From JACDEA01 sp963742585 (GTDB taxonomy: Bacteria > Actinomycetota > Acidimicrobiia > Acidimicrobiales > JACDEA01), in assembly GCA_963742585.1 (NCBI GenBank), contig CAVUMI010000006.1:124001-188000 (forward strand): 64,000 nt of DNA. The letters are read 5' to 3'. Of the stretch, positions 15,982 to 24,398 are shown piece by piece. Position 1 is the first letter of the stretch, and the number at the start of each line of letters is the position of its first letter. The notes under the pieces were generated by a model. That model searched no databases. It was given only the letters and a program-made list of their open reading frames with translations, and was not told where the DNA came from. A program made the position numbers and the translations under genes.

Positions 15982-16054
15982 AGCCGGGTGTCGGAATCGA
16001 ACCGACGACATCTTCTTTACAAGAGAAGTGCTCTACCGACTGAGCTAACCCGGC
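15982..16054 (-). tRNA. tRNA-Thr (anticodon UGU)
   Basis: The minus strand folds as a normal cloverleaf: acceptor stem GCCGGGT/ACCCGGC, D arm GCTCAGTCGGTAGAGC, anticodon stem CTTCT/AGAAG with loop CTTGTAA (anticodon TGT), T arm GTCGG-TTCGATT-CCGAC. The 3' CCA is not encoded. Length is 73 bases. Confidence 0.95.
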
Positions 16055-16075
16055 GAACGCACCGAGTTTACGGAG

Positions 16076-16723
16076 TCAGACCAGGGCGTCGACGGTGGTG
16101 CGCTCGCGGAGGTGGATGTCGAGCTTGTGCTTGATCCGCTGCAGCGCGTTGTCGATCGATTTGACGTGCCGGTTCAGGTGCACGCCGATCTCGTGGTACG
16201 ACTTGCCCTCGACGTAGAGGCGGAGCACGTCGACCTCGAGGCTCGACAGCATCCGGGTCATCGACTCCCGCATCGTGTCGAAACGCTCGTGGTTGGCCAC
16301 CTGGTCGGCCGGGTCGATCTCCTTGCGATCGCCAAGCAGTTCCTCCATGGCCCGGTCACCCTCATGGTCGGCGGCGGTGCCCACCGAGGAGATGGACACG
16401 TAGCGGTTGAGGGCTTGGTGCTTCTGGCGCGTGGCGCCCTTGATGGCGGTGATGATCTGGCGGGTCACGCACAGCTCGGCGAAGGCCCGGAACGAGGACT
16501 GGCGGTCGGAGCGGAAGTCGCGTGCCGCCTTGAAGAGGCCGATCATCGCCTCCTGCTCGATGTCATCGGCATCGCCGCCGATGAGGAAGTACCCCCGAGC
16601 CTTGGACTTGGTGAAGCGCCGGTATCGACGGAGGAGGGCATCAAGTGCCTCGCTGTCGCCCCCCTGGAATCGCCCGGCCAGGTCCTCGTCGGAGGTGTCG
16701 CTGGCTACATCAGTGTCGGCCAA
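16076..16723 (-). CDS. sigH: Sigma-70 family factor, SigH (sigma-30) type
   Basis: A 215-residue sigma factor of the Bacillus SigH/sigma-30 type. Region 2 includes KARGYFLIGGDADDIEQEAMIGLFKAARDF and FRAFAELCVTRQIITAIK; region 4 includes LSSLEVDVLRLYVEGKSYHEIGVHLNRHVKSIDNALQRIKHKL. The start is TTG 16723, preceded by AGGAG at five bases. In Bacillus, sigH follows rlmB (yacO) in the same order as here. No spo0 or septal sporulation genes are in the window, so the regulon is probably stress or stationary phase; that is inference. A candidate promoter lies just upstream. Confidence 0.85.
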   Translation of the reverse strand: MADTDVASDTSDEDLAGRFQGGDSEALDALLRRYRRFTKSKARGYFLIGGDADDIEQEAMIGLFKAARDFRSDRQSSFRAFAELCVTRQIITAIKGATRQKHQALNRYVSISSVGTAADHEGDRAMEELLGDRKEIDPADQVANHERFDTMRESMTRMLSSLEVDVLRLYVEGKSYHEIGVHLNRHVKSIDNALQRIKHKLDIHLRERTTVDALV

Positions 16724-16764
16724 TCAAGCTCCTGGGGGGAGGGAGTGGGGCGTCGGGCTAGTTA

Positions 16765-16794
16765 CTTGTACCTAGCCTCTATGGGGGGTGTCAA
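16765..16794 (-). promoter_or_regulatory. Candidate promoter of sigH
   Basis: Minus strand TTGACA, 18 bases, TACAAG, ending about 40 bases before the sigH start. The -35 box is perfect, the -10 weak. A short GTTGACG/CGTCAAC inverted repeat lies just upstream (about 16807-16824), between rlmB and this promoter. Confidence 0.35.
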
Positions 16795-16881
16795 CGGTGA
16801 ACGTGACGTTGACGCCGCCGTCAACTTCGCGAACGTACCCGATTAGGACAAAGTTTTTCCAAATTCGGGCCGGAAGGGCAA

Positions 16882-17631
16882 CTAGGGCCCCGAAGCGGCC
16901 CTCTGGCGGGCCACCGAGAAGCAGGCCACCGCGGCGGCCGCGGCCACGCTCAGCGAGCCGATTTGGCCCCGCTGCGGGATCGACGCCAGCACATCGCAGC
17001 GCTGGCGCACCAGCCGTCCCAGCCCCGTGCCCTCGGCGCCAAGGACGATCGCCAGGGCCTGGTCAGCGACAGTGAGCTCGTCGATTGGTGTCGAACCGTC
17101 CGAATCGAGCCCCACCAGCCACACGGCCCGCTCCGACAGCTCGGCGAGCGCGGCCGCCATGCCGGGGACTACCGCGATCGGTAGGTATTCGACCGCCCCA
17201 GCCGCTGCTTTGGCCACCGTGGGAGTGATGTGAACTGCCCGGTGCCGCGGCAGCACGACGCCGGTCGCACCGGCGATCTCCGCGCTCCGCAGGATCGCCC
17301 CGAGATTGCCGGGGTCGGTGACGCCGTCGACGGCGACCAGAAAGGGCGTGCCCGTGCACAGCGTTTTGAGGTCGACCTCGCTGAGCGGTGCCGCCCGGGC
17401 GAGGACGCCCTGCGGTGCCTCCGACTGGGCCGACGCAGCGAGACGCGCTCGCGGAACCGTCCGCACCGGCACCCGCGCTTCGGCGGCCAGGTCGTTGATC
17501 TCGGCGAGGATGGCCGCGTCGTCGGTTCCCTCGGCCAGCCAGACCTCCTGCACGCGCCGCTTACCCGCCCGTAGGAGCTCGCGGACGGCCTGGCGGCCCT
17601 CTACCTGCTCGCCCCCCAGTTGACGCGTCAC
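16882..17631 (-). CDS. rlmB: 23S rRNA 2'-O-ribose methyltransferase RlmB (SpoU family)
   Basis: A 249-residue SPOUT methyltransferase. The N-terminal substrate-binding part has EGRQAVRELLRAGKRRVQEVW; the knot region has DGVTDPGNLGAILRSAEIAGATGVVLP, IVLGAEGTGLGRLVRQRCD and IPQRGQIGSLSVAAAAAVACF. The family methylates G2251 of 23S rRNA using S-adenosylmethionine. I chose GTG 17631, which overlaps the ispF stop as GTGA; upstream codons in this frame are antisense to ispF. The ispD-ispF-rlmB order is the one seen in mycobacteria and, with extra genes, in Bacillus. Confidence 0.93.
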   Translation of the reverse strand: MTRQLGGEQVEGRQAVRELLRAGKRRVQEVWLAEGTDDAAILAEINDLAAEARVPVRTVPRARLAASAQSEAPQGVLARAAPLSEVDLKTLCTGTPFLVAVDGVTDPGNLGAILRSAEIAGATGVVLPRHRAVHITPTVAKAAAGAVEYLPIAVVPGMAAALAELSERAVWLVGLDSDGSTPIDELTVADQALAIVLGAEGTGLGRLVRQRCDVLASIPQRGQIGSLSVAAAAAVACFSVARQRAASGP

Positions 17632-18140
17632 ATCGCTTCCAGCAGCACCACGGCGACGCACAGCACGCCTTCGCCCCGCCCCAGCGCGCCGAGCGCCTCC
17701 GGCCGGGTGGCCTTGACGTTGACCGGTGCGCCCATTGCATCGCTCAGACGCGTGCTCATGGCGGCGCGGTGCGGTGCCAACTTCGGCGCCTCGAGCACGA
17801 CGGTGCAGTCGCCGTTGACCGGACGCCATCCCGCCGCCGCCGCGGCGGCGACCACCTCGCGTAGTAGTTCGATGCTGTCCGCTCCGGCCCACCTCGGGTC
17901 GTCATCGGGGAAGCGGTCGCCCATATCGCCGAGCCCCGCCGCCCCGAGCACGGCGTCGGCCAGCGCATGGGCCACCGCGTCGGCGTCGCTGTGGCCGGCC
18001 AACCCGCCCGACGCGGCGATCTGTATCCCGCCGAGGACGAGCGGTCGGGTGGGGTCGTCGCTGAACGGGTGGACGTCGATGCCCTGACCGAGCCTCAGTA
18101 TCCCCCGGTTGCCTTCCGGCTCCGCCTCCGGCGCCCTCAC
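17628..18140 (-). CDS. ispF: 2-C-methyl-D-erythritol 2,4-cyclodiphosphate synthase
   Basis: A 170-residue enzyme of the non-mevalonate isoprenoid pathway, making the cyclic diphosphate from CDP-methylerythritol 2-phosphate. Motifs: GIDVHPF (metal-binding Asp and His), GLAGHSDADAVAHALADA, DMGDRFPDDDPRW and VKATRPEALGALGRGEG. The true family sequence starts near ILRLGQGIDVH; the first dozen residues (RAPEAEPEGNRG) are an acidic extension produced by a copy of the dispersed repeat. The GTG start overlaps the ispD stop (GTGA). Confidence 0.94.
   Translation of the reverse strand: MRAPEAEPEGNRGILRLGQGIDVHPFSDDPTRPLVLGGIQIAASGGLAGHSDADAVAHALADAVLGAAGLGDMGDRFPDDDPRWAGADSIELLREVVAAAAAAGWRPVNGDCTVVLEAPKLAPHRAAMSTRLSDAMGAPVNVKATRPEALGALGRGEGVLCVAVVLLEAM
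18099..18140. repeat. Dispersed G/A-rich repeat, copy 2 (start of ispF)
   Basis: On the + strand: TATCCCCCGG, then TTGCCTTCCGGCTCCGCCTC and CGGCGCCCTCAC. It encodes the first residues of IspF, including its GTG start. It matches copy 1 when that is reverse-complemented (TATCCCCGG then TCGGCTCCGTCTGCGCCTCC). Confidence 0.55.
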
Positions 18141-18739
18141 GGTCTCAATGCCTCGGCGATACGTAGGTCATCGGGCGTGGTCACCTTGATGTTGGCCGGC
18201 TCGCCGGGGACCACCGCCACGCGTCCACCGAGCGCCTCGACCAGCGCGGCGTCGTCGGTCGCCTCCGCACCTGACGCATGCGCCTTGCGCAGCATTTCGG
18301 CCCGAAAAGCCTGCGGCGTCTGCACCGCGACCAGCTGGGCGCGGTCGACGGTCTCCACGACGCGCTCGCCGTCGACCCGCTTGATCGTGTCACTCACCGC
18401 CAATCCGGGAATCGCGCCGTCAGCCCCGGCCTCTACCGCGGCGATCACCGCCGCGAACAGCGCCGCGCTCGCCAGCGGGCGCGCCGCGTCGTGCACGACG
18501 ATCACGTCGGCGTCCTCGGGCACTGCGGCGAGGCCGGCGCGCACCGACGCGCTCCGCGTATCGCCCCCGGTAACGCCACCCTGACCTGGCGGCAGCACGG
18601 TGACGACCTCGTCGCACGCGGCCGCGGCCGCGGCGGTCGACCAGTCGAGGATCGAGCGACCGCCGAGAAGCTCGAACTGCTTGGGCTTACCGAAGCGGCT
18701 GCCGGACCCGGCCGCCACCACGATGGCCCACGATGACAC
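18137..18739 (-). CDS. ispD: 2-C-methyl-D-erythritol 4-phosphate cytidylyltransferase
   Basis: A 200-residue nucleotidyltransferase that activates methylerythritol phosphate with CTP. The N-terminal glycine-rich loop is AIVVAAGSGSRFGKPKQF; the family signature is VHDAARPLAS, followed by VQTPQAFRAEMLRKAH and NIKVTTPDDLRIAE. Slightly shorter than usual (about 230) but with all motifs. The start is GTG 18739, five bases after the carD stop. It overlaps ispF by four bases; together they supply isoprenoid precursors for the polyprenyl synthetase encoded at 27.5 kb. Confidence 0.94.
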   Translation of the reverse strand: MSSWAIVVAAGSGSRFGKPKQFELLGGRSILDWSTAAAAAACDEVVTVLPPGQGGVTGGDTRSASVRAGLAAVPEDADVIVVHDAARPLASAALFAAVIAAVEAGADGAIPGLAVSDTIKRVDGERVVETVDRAQLVAVQTPQAFRAEMLRKAHASGAEATDDAALVEALGGRVAVVPGEPANIKVTTPDDLRIAEALRP

Positions 18740-18744
18740 GGCGG

Positions 18745-19227
18745 TTACGGCAGCGCGTCGTTGAGGCGCTGCTCGGCCTCTTCCTCGCTGACGCCGATCG
18801 CGAACGTCAGCTCGGAGACGAGGATCTGACGGGCGCGCGTGAGCATGCGCTTCTCGCCCGCCGACAGGCCCTTGTCCTTGTCACGGATCGAGAGGTTCCG
18901 TACAACCTCGGCGACCTGGTAGATGTCGCCCGACTTCAGCTTCTCCACGTGGTTCTTGTAACGGCGCGACCAGTTCGTGGGCATCCGCGCTTCCTTCTTA
19001 CGAAGGACCGCGAACACCTCCTCGACCTCTTCGTCGTTTATGACCTCGCGCAGGCCCACCTCTTCGGTGTTGTCAGCCGGCACCATCAGTGTCAGGTCGC
19101 CGTACGCCACGCGCAGGACGAGGTACTCGCGGTTCTCACCGAAAGCCTCTTTCTTTTCCCGGCGCTCGATCACAGCCGCGCCGTGATGCGGGTAGACGAC
19201 CTTGTCGCCGACGTCGAACGAAGACAT
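18745..19227 (-). CDS. carD: CarD-family RNA polymerase-binding transcription regulator
   Basis: A 160-residue protein matching mycobacterial CarD in length. The N-terminal Tudor-like domain that binds the polymerase beta subunit is SFDVGDKVVYPHHGAAVI onward; the C-terminal basic helical DNA-binding part has NWSRRYKNHVEKLKSGD and LSAGEKRMLTRARQILVSE. CarD stabilises open complexes, especially at rRNA promoters. I start at ATG 19227, which has GGGAG upstream; the open frame continues but codes for non-family sequence. It leads the carD-ispD-ispF-rlmB run. Confidence 0.95.
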   Translation of the reverse strand: MSSFDVGDKVVYPHHGAAVIERREKKEAFGENREYLVLRVAYGDLTLMVPADNTEEVGLREVINDEEVEEVFAVLRKKEARMPTNWSRRYKNHVEKLKSGDIYQVAEVVRNLSIRDKDKGLSAGEKRMLTRARQILVSELTFAIGVSEEEAEQRLNDALP

Positions 19228-19316
19228 AGAACTCCCAGGGAGAGAGAGGAGGCGGTGCCATTCAGGGTACGGGCAAATCAAGTCCCTCGCCAACTCAGGG
19301 CTAAATTGCCGCCCAC

Positions 19317-19976
19317 ATGGACCCCGCCGTCTTGCTCGCTCGGGCCGAGCTCTTCCGAGCCCTCGACCCCGATGTGGTGCAACGGGTCGCGGGCGACGCT
19401 CGCAGCGTGACGCTGCAACGCAACGACCTCGTGTTTAGCGAGGGCGATGACGCCGCCGAGCTGTACGTGGTGCGTTCGGGCCGGATCGCCATCGCCAAGC
19501 GGTCGGCCGACGGACGTGAGTCGGTGGTTGCGCTGATGGAGGAGGGCGACCTGATCGGCGAGATGAGCCTGTTCGATTCGAAAGGCCGGTCGGCCGACGC
19601 GCGTGCGCTCGAACCGTCCGAACTCGTCGCCGTGCCATTCGCCTCCTTGCGGGCGGTCTTCGAGGAGCGGCCGCATCTGTTGTGGGGCGTCGTGACGCTT
19701 CTCGTCGACCGGCTCCGTTCCACCGACAGTGCGCTGGCCGACTCGATGTTCCTGGATGTGACCGGGCGCACGGCCAAGCGACTGCTCGAGATGGCCGGCG
19801 ACGCCGACACGTTCACGCTTCCCGTTACCCAGGAGGAGCTGGCCTCGATGGTCGGCGCCTCTCGCGAGCGGGTGAACAAGGCAATCGCGTCGTTTGTACG
19901 GCTCGGGTGGCTCGAACAGGTCGACCGCCGCTACCGCATTACCGACCGCGTGCAGCTGTCGCGGCGCGCGACCTAA
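19317..19976 (+). CDS. Crp/Fnr-family transcription regulator
   Basis: A 219-residue protein with an N-terminal cyclic-nucleotide-binding jelly roll (about 10-120: FSEGDDAAELYVVRSGRIAI, LIGEMSLFD) and a C-terminal winged helix (LPVTQEELASMVGASRERVNKAIASF). The RSADARALEPSEL phosphate-binding cassette fits cAMP binding. It resembles the mycobacterial/streptomycete Crp. It diverges from carD with 89 bases between starts and overlaps the convergent hydrolase gene by four bases. Whether it binds cAMP is inferred from the cassette alone. Confidence 0.9.
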   Translation: MDPAVLLARAELFRALDPDVVQRVAGDARSVTLQRNDLVFSEGDDAAELYVVRSGRIAIAKRSADGRESVVALMEEGDLIGEMSLFDSKGRSADARALEPSELVAVPFASLRAVFEERPHLLWGVVTLLVDRLRSTDSALADSMFLDVTGRTAKRLLEMAGDADTFTLPVTQEELASMVGASRERVNKAIASFVRLGWLEQVDRRYRITDRVQLSRRAT

Positions 19977-20614
19977 GCCAAAAATTCCGCCACGCGTCGC
20001 CACGCGTCGGCGGCGTCGTCAGCGCGGTGGGTATCCCGCGTGGCGTCGTGCACGAAACCGTGATCGGCCTCCGGATACAGGATGATCTCGACGTTCGGGA
20101 ACTCGCGCAGCTCGTCGACCTCGACCGGGGGCGCCCACCGGTCCTTGCCGGCGACGATCGCCAGCGTGCGCGCTGCGCCCACCTTCTTCAGGGCGTCGAG
20201 TGGATCGTTGCCCGGCGCCGACCACTGCTCCGGAGGGCGGATCATCCCGTAGAAGGCGACCGCCATGTCGAAACGACCCGTGCCCGCGGCCCGAAACGCG
20301 GTCATCCCGCCCTGACAGAACCCCAGCACCGCGGTGCGCTCCTGACCCAGGTAGTCAGCGGCGGCCAGTGCGTCGTTCAAGGTGCGATCGACATCGATGG
20401 TTCCCGACAACCGCTGGTCGAGCGGCAGGTCTTCCCGACCCGGATAGGGCTCGATGGCGGCAACCGCCCAGTTGTACTCATTGGCCAGCCGCGCCACGTG
20501 CTCGTCGAACAACGGACGCATCCCCATGATGTCGGGAACCAGCACCACACCGCGCGTCGGCACGTCGGGCATCGCCACTTCGATCTCGGTGCCGCTCGGC
20601 AGCGTTGCTCTCAC
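19973..20614 (-). CDS. Dienelactone hydrolase-family protein
   Basis: A 213-residue alpha/beta hydrolase. The nucleophile is the cysteine in GFCQGG (about residues 98-103), with the acid in AGKDRWAPP and the histidine in EADHGFVHDA. The Cys-His-Asp triad is the mark of dienelactone hydrolases. The usual substrate in chlorocatechol breakdown is not indicated by any neighbour; housekeeping ester or lactone hydrolysis is more likely. The GTG start overlaps the disA stop (GTGA), so it is co-translated with disA. Confidence 0.87.
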   Translation of the reverse strand: MRATLPSGTEIEVAMPDVPTRGVVLVPDIMGMRPLFDEHVARLANEYNWAVAAIEPYPGREDLPLDQRLSGTIDVDRTLNDALAAADYLGQERTAVLGFCQGGMTAFRAAGTGRFDMAVAFYGMIRPPEQWSAPGNDPLDALKKVGAARTLAIVAGKDRWAPPVEVDELREFPNVEIILYPEADHGFVHDATRDTHRADDAADAWRRVAEFLA

Positions 20615-21741
20615 GAGTATCTGTCCAGGATCGACGTCTCAGCGAGTCGAGACAAGCCTTCCTTGATCGCCCGTGCCCGCACACCACCGATGCCTTCGAC
20701 GTCGTCGAGCTCATCGATCGTCGCGCGCAACAGCTTCTGCAAGTTGCCGAACCGCTGGATCAGATGATCGGTGACCGAGTCCGGTAGGCGCGGGATCTTC
20801 GACAGCAACCGGTACCCGCGCGGTTGCACACTGGCGTCGAGCTCGATGGCGTCATGGGGGAGCTTGAGGACGTCGCTCACGATCTTGAGGTCGATCAGCT
20901 CATCGGTGGAAAGTTCGCCGAGCGCGTGCATCGCCGCGTCGAGGTCCCACCCGGAGCGGACCTGCAGGTAGTCCTTGAGCACCAGCCGGCGATCATCCTC
21001 GACGCCACCCATCAGCTCCTCGAGCTGGAGTAGCACCAAGCGCCCGTCGGAGCCCAGCTCCACGATGTACCCGTCGACCTCCTCGGCGATTCGGCGGACC
21101 ATCTCCGCCCGTTGCAGGACACTTACGACATCGCGCACCGTGACCAGGTCCTCGACCTCGAGCGCGGAGAGGTTGCCGCTGACGCCATCGAGGCGCGTCT
21201 TGTACCTCTCCAGCGTTTGCAGCGCCTGGTTGGCCCGGTTCAGGAGCCGCGGGATCGCCTCGAGGGGATGCTTCATCTCGTTCCGGTAGACCGCAACGAG
21301 ACCCAGGTCCTCGGACACTGAGATCACCGGCACGTTTATCGAGCGGGCGACCCGTTCAGCGGTGCGGTGACGCGTGCCGGTTTCCGACGTCGGCACGTTG
21401 GGGTTGGGGACGAGATGCACGTTGGCCCGAGCGATGCGGCTGGCGTCAGAAGCGAGAACGATGGCGCCGTCCATCTTTGCCAGCTCCGACAGCCGCTGCG
21501 GGCTGAACTCGGCGTCGAGCAAGAACCCGCCCGAACAGATCGCCAGCACTTCGGGACCGTCGCCGATGACGATGAGCGCGCCCATATTCGCCTGCAGAAT
21601 GCGATCGAGACCCTCGCGCAATGGCCCGCCGGGAGCCACTTGCGCCAGCGCATCGATCATGGCCGCGCTGCGCCGGGCGAGCACACCGACATCGTAGCCG
21701 TCAGCACCCGCGACACGAACCCCTCGACCGGTGAGCACCAC
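20611..21741 (-). CDS. disA: DNA integrity scanning diadenylate cyclase DisA
   Basis: A 376-residue enzyme that makes cyclic di-AMP from two ATP and scans DNA for branched structures. The N-terminal DAC domain carries KMDGAIVL and TGTRHRTAERVAR; the middle is a helical spine, and the C-terminal RuvA-like helix-hairpin-helix part has LDDVEGIGGVRARAIKEGL. Length is near the family norm of about 357; an internal start at MIDALAQVAPG would be closer to it. It lies near radA, as in mycobacteria and Bacillus, where RadA restrains DisA. No c-di-AMP phosphodiesterase or receptor is obvious in the window, although TrkA-like proteins at 57.6 kb are possible targets. Confidence 0.95.
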   Translation of the reverse strand: MVLTGRGVRVAGADGYDVGVLARRSAAMIDALAQVAPGGPLREGLDRILQANMGALIVIGDGPEVLAICSGGFLLDAEFSPQRLSELAKMDGAIVLASDASRIARANVHLVPNPNVPTSETGTRHRTAERVARSINVPVISVSEDLGLVAVYRNEMKHPLEAIPRLLNRANQALQTLERYKTRLDGVSGNLSALEVEDLVTVRDVVSVLQRAEMVRRIAEEVDGYIVELGSDGRLVLLQLEELMGGVEDDRRLVLKDYLQVRSGWDLDAAMHALGELSTDELIDLKIVSDVLKLPHDAIELDASVQPRGYRLLSKIPRLPDSVTDHLIQRFGNLQKLLRATIDELDDVEGIGGVRARAIKEGLSRLAETSILDRYS

Positions 21742-21767
21742 GCGGCGTGACGTAGTCTGGACGCCTC

Positions 21768-22301
21768 ATGACGACGGCCGAAGAAGCGAGCGACGACCTC
21801 TCTGTGCGCCTCGAATGGCCCGTCGACCCTCTGGCGCGCGACACACCGGAACGGCACGACGAGGAGACGGACGACGCCGAACTCGTGACGCGGCTGGCCT
21901 CGCTCGAGGCGACCATCAAGGAGGGCGCTGCGGCCGAAGCCGCACTTCATGATCTCGAGGCCCGGCTCGACCTCGTCACCAAAGAGCTCGTCGGTGTCGT
22001 CAAAGCGCTGAACGACACCCTCCAGAAGACGCGCGATCAGACCATTGGCGCGGTCGATCGCCGCGTGACCGCACTTCGCAAGGACATCGAGGCAATGGTG
22101 GCGGCGAACGGCGACGAGCGCGCCGCGTTCGGCCAGGAGTTGGCGGCCGAGTTGAAGGCGTGGCGGCGACGCCTGCCCACCAAGAACCCGGTAGGCAAGG
22201 TTGACGCGGCGGCGATAGAGGAAATGGTGACCCAGGTCGCCGATGAGGTCGAGATCCGGGTAGCGGCCGCGCTCAAGAAGACGGGCGGGAAGAGGCGCTG
22301 A
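21768..22301 (+). CDS. Hypothetical coiled-coil protein
   Basis: A 177-residue acidic-to-basic protein with no membrane segment. Heptad-like spacing runs from about residue 40 to 125 (LVTRLASLEATIKEG, LEARLDLVTKELVGVVKALNDTL), indicating a coiled coil. The C-terminus ends with a basic cluster (KKTGGKRR). I do not recognise a family. It starts 26 bases from the divergent disA start and overlaps radA by 29 bases at the other end. The overall composition matches its neighbours, so it is probably a real lineage-specific gene. Confidence 0.6.
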   Translation: MTTAEEASDDLSVRLEWPVDPLARDTPERHDEETDDAELVTRLASLEATIKEGAAAEAALHDLEARLDLVTKELVGVVKALNDTLQKTRDQTIGAVDRRVTALRKDIEAMVAANGDERAAFGQELAAELKAWRRRLPTKNPVGKVDAAAIEEMVTQVADEVEIRVAAALKKTGGKRR

Positions 22302-23637
22302 TTCCCACCGCGGCCAAGGCTTCGGCAACGGTGGCTACGCGCAACAGTTGAAGGCCGGCAGGGCCGTCCGGCGCCGACGCCGGTACCAGCGCCCGCCGGA
22401 ATCCCAGCCGGGCCGCTTCCGCGAGCCGGCGCGACAGATGCGCTACCTGGCGAACCTCGCCGGCCAGCCCGATCTCGCCACAGGCGACGACGTCGGCGGG
22501 GATGACGACGTCGGTGACGCTCGACGCCAACGCGAGAGTGAGCGCGAGATCGGCGGCGGGTTCGACGATGCGAACGCCACCGACCGCGGAGGCGTAGACG
22601 TCGGAGCCCGCGACAACCACGCCCGCCCGGCGCTCGAGGACGGCGACCAGCAACGAGAGACGGCCGGCGTCGAGCCCCTGGGCCGAACGCCGGGGCTGGG
22701 GCAGCTTGGTGGGCACGACCAGCGCCTGCAGTTCGACGAGCAGCGGCCGCCGGCCTTCCATGGCCGGCACCACGACCGACCCCGCGGCTTCGGCCTGGCG
22801 GTCGCCGAGGAACAGCCCGCTCGGATCGGGCACGCCGGTAAGGCCGAGTTCGCCCATCTCGAAGAGCCCCAACTCGCCGGTGGGGCCGAAGCGGTGCTTG
22901 AGCGCCCTCAGCAGCCGCAGCGCGTGGTGCCGCTCGCCCTCGAACGAGAGAACTGTGTCGACGAGGTGTTCGAGCGCCCGCGGCCCCGCCAGCGAGCCGT
23001 CCTTGGTGACGTGCCCCACCAGCACCACGGCCACGTCGCGCTCCTTGGCCCACTCGACCAACCCCTGGGCGCAGGCCTGGACCTGGGCGACCGAGCCCGG
23101 CGACGACCCGAGCGTGGCGTCGTGGATCGTTTGGATCGAATCGACGACGAGCACGTCGGGAAGTACTTCACTCGCCGCGGCCAGCACGCGAGCCAGCTCG
23201 GTTTCGTTGGCTAGCCAGAGCGAGGGCGGTGTGGTGCCCAGCCGTTCGGCGCGCAGCCGGACCTGTTCAGCCGACTCCTCGGCGGTGACGAGCAGCACGG
23301 GCCGGTCGCGCTGGGCAATGGCGGCCAGCGTCTGAAGCAGCAACGTCGACTTGCCAATACCGGGTTCGCCGCCGAGCAACGTGACCGACCCCGGCACCAG
23401 ACCGCCCCCCAACACACGGTCGAACTCGGGCAGGCCGGTGGAACAGGCGCTCGGAGCCGCGGCGGTCGTCGCCGGGCGCATGAGCGGCACCACCCGCACG
23501 CCGCCGGGCACCGTGTCGGACGCCAGCGTGTCCTCCACGATCGAATTCCAGGCGCCGCAGTCGCCGCACCGACCGGTCCAGCGAGGCGCAACGGCGCTGC
23601 ATTCAGTACAGCGGTGGCGGATCCGTACCTTGGGCAT
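22273..23637 (-). CDS. radA: DNA repair protein RadA (Sms)
   Basis: A 454-residue RecA-like branch-migration ATPase. The N-terminal zinc finger uses Cys10, Cys13, Cys24 and Cys27. Walker A is GGEPGIGKST (89-98). The RadA signature, usually KNRFG, reads KHRFG here (247-251), a single N-to-H change. The C-terminal Lon-like domain includes DVYASAVGGVRIVEPAADLAL and AGEVRQVAHLSRRLAEA. I start at ATG 23637; the upstream extension is antisense to the lipoprotein gene. It overlaps that gene's 3' end by 35 bases. Confidence 0.95.
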   Translation of the reverse strand: MPKVRIRHRCTECSAVAPRWTGRCGDCGAWNSIVEDTLASDTVPGGVRVVPLMRPATTAAAPSACSTGLPEFDRVLGGGLVPGSVTLLGGEPGIGKSTLLLQTLAAIAQRDRPVLLVTAEESAEQVRLRAERLGTTPPSLWLANETELARVLAAASEVLPDVLVVDSIQTIHDATLGSSPGSVAQVQACAQGLVEWAKERDVAVVLVGHVTKDGSLAGPRALEHLVDTVLSFEGERHHALRLLRALKHRFGPTGELGLFEMGELGLTGVPDPSGLFLGDRQAEAAGSVVVPAMEGRRPLLVELQALVVPTKLPQPRRSAQGLDAGRLSLLVAVLERRAGVVVAGSDVYASAVGGVRIVEPAADLALTLALASSVTDVVIPADVVACGEIGLAGEVRQVAHLSRRLAEAARLGFRRALVPASAPDGPAGLQLLRVATVAEALAAVGISASSRPSS

Positions 23638-24394
23638 CGGATCGATCGTACGTTCGAGGTGTGTCAGCGGTGCGGATGCGCCGGACCACGACGACGACCA
23701 GCGCGATGCCGCTGAGCGCGGCAATTCCGAGCAGGCCGATCCGGCGCGTGTCGAGCTGCGACCCCGACGCCGCCAGCGCCGCCCGCTCGCCGAGCTGCGG
23801 CCGCCATACAGCGCCGTTACCAGCCACAGTGGGCGCGTTGGCGTCGACCGATCCGGGGAGCCGCACGGCGACCTGCACCGAGAAGAATCGGTTTAGCGCC
23901 ACGCCGGCCTGGCGCTCGAGCTCCTCGAGATCCAACCCGATGTCCGCCCCGGTCTGTTCGCGGAGGCGGTCGTCGCCGAATGCATCGACGCCACCGCTGA
24001 GATCGACCACGCCGGAGAAGCGCGTCTCGGTGCGGGCGAACGAGCGATCGCGCTCGAGCTTGAAGTCCCGCAGCGGGCGACGGGGTCCGGCCACCTCGTC
24101 GATCACCGCGCCCAACTCGGCCGGCGTGCCGAAACCCTTCGACGCGATGAGCGTGGCCCCGCCACCGCCGATCGGCGTAGGACCGGTCACTGTCCACCCG
24201 GCCCGGCGCAGGTCCTCAGCCTCGAGCCGGCCCCCGGCCTGACCGAGCCGGTCGGCCGCCTCCTTGTCCAACGTCACCGTCGCCCGCACGACGCCGCTCC
24301 CGTCGGCGCGCGCGTCGATACCAACCACGATCGACAACTTGCACCCCGTGAGTAGTACGAGCGCGGCGGCAGCCAGCGCCAGCCGCTTCACCAC
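23603..24394 (-). CDS. Putative membrane-tethered lipoprotein
   Basis: A 263-residue protein with signal sequence and lipobox LTGC near residue 17, an exposed alpha/beta domain (IVVGIDARADGSGVVRATVTLDKEAADRL), and a membrane helix near the C-terminus (IGLLGIAALSGIALVVVVV) followed by a basic tail. This two-anchor layout resembles actinobacterial LppM-type proteins. I chose GTG 24394 because a strong GGAGG lies seven bases upstream, supplied by the arm of a palindromic element. Function unknown; envelope location is well supported. Confidence 0.72.
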   Translation of the reverse strand: MVKRLALAAAALVLLTGCKLSIVVGIDARADGSGVVRATVTLDKEAADRLGQAGGRLEAEDLRRAGWTVTGPTPIGGGGATLIASKGFGTPAELGAVIDEVAGPRRPLRDFKLERDRSFARTETRFSGVVDLSGGVDAFGDDRLREQTGADIGLDLEELERQAGVALNRFFSVQVAVRLPGSVDANAPTVAGNGAVWRPQLGERAALAASGSQLDTRRIGLLGIAALSGIALVVVVVRRIRTADTPRTYDRSDAQGTDPPPLY

Positions 24395-24398
24395 CTGA

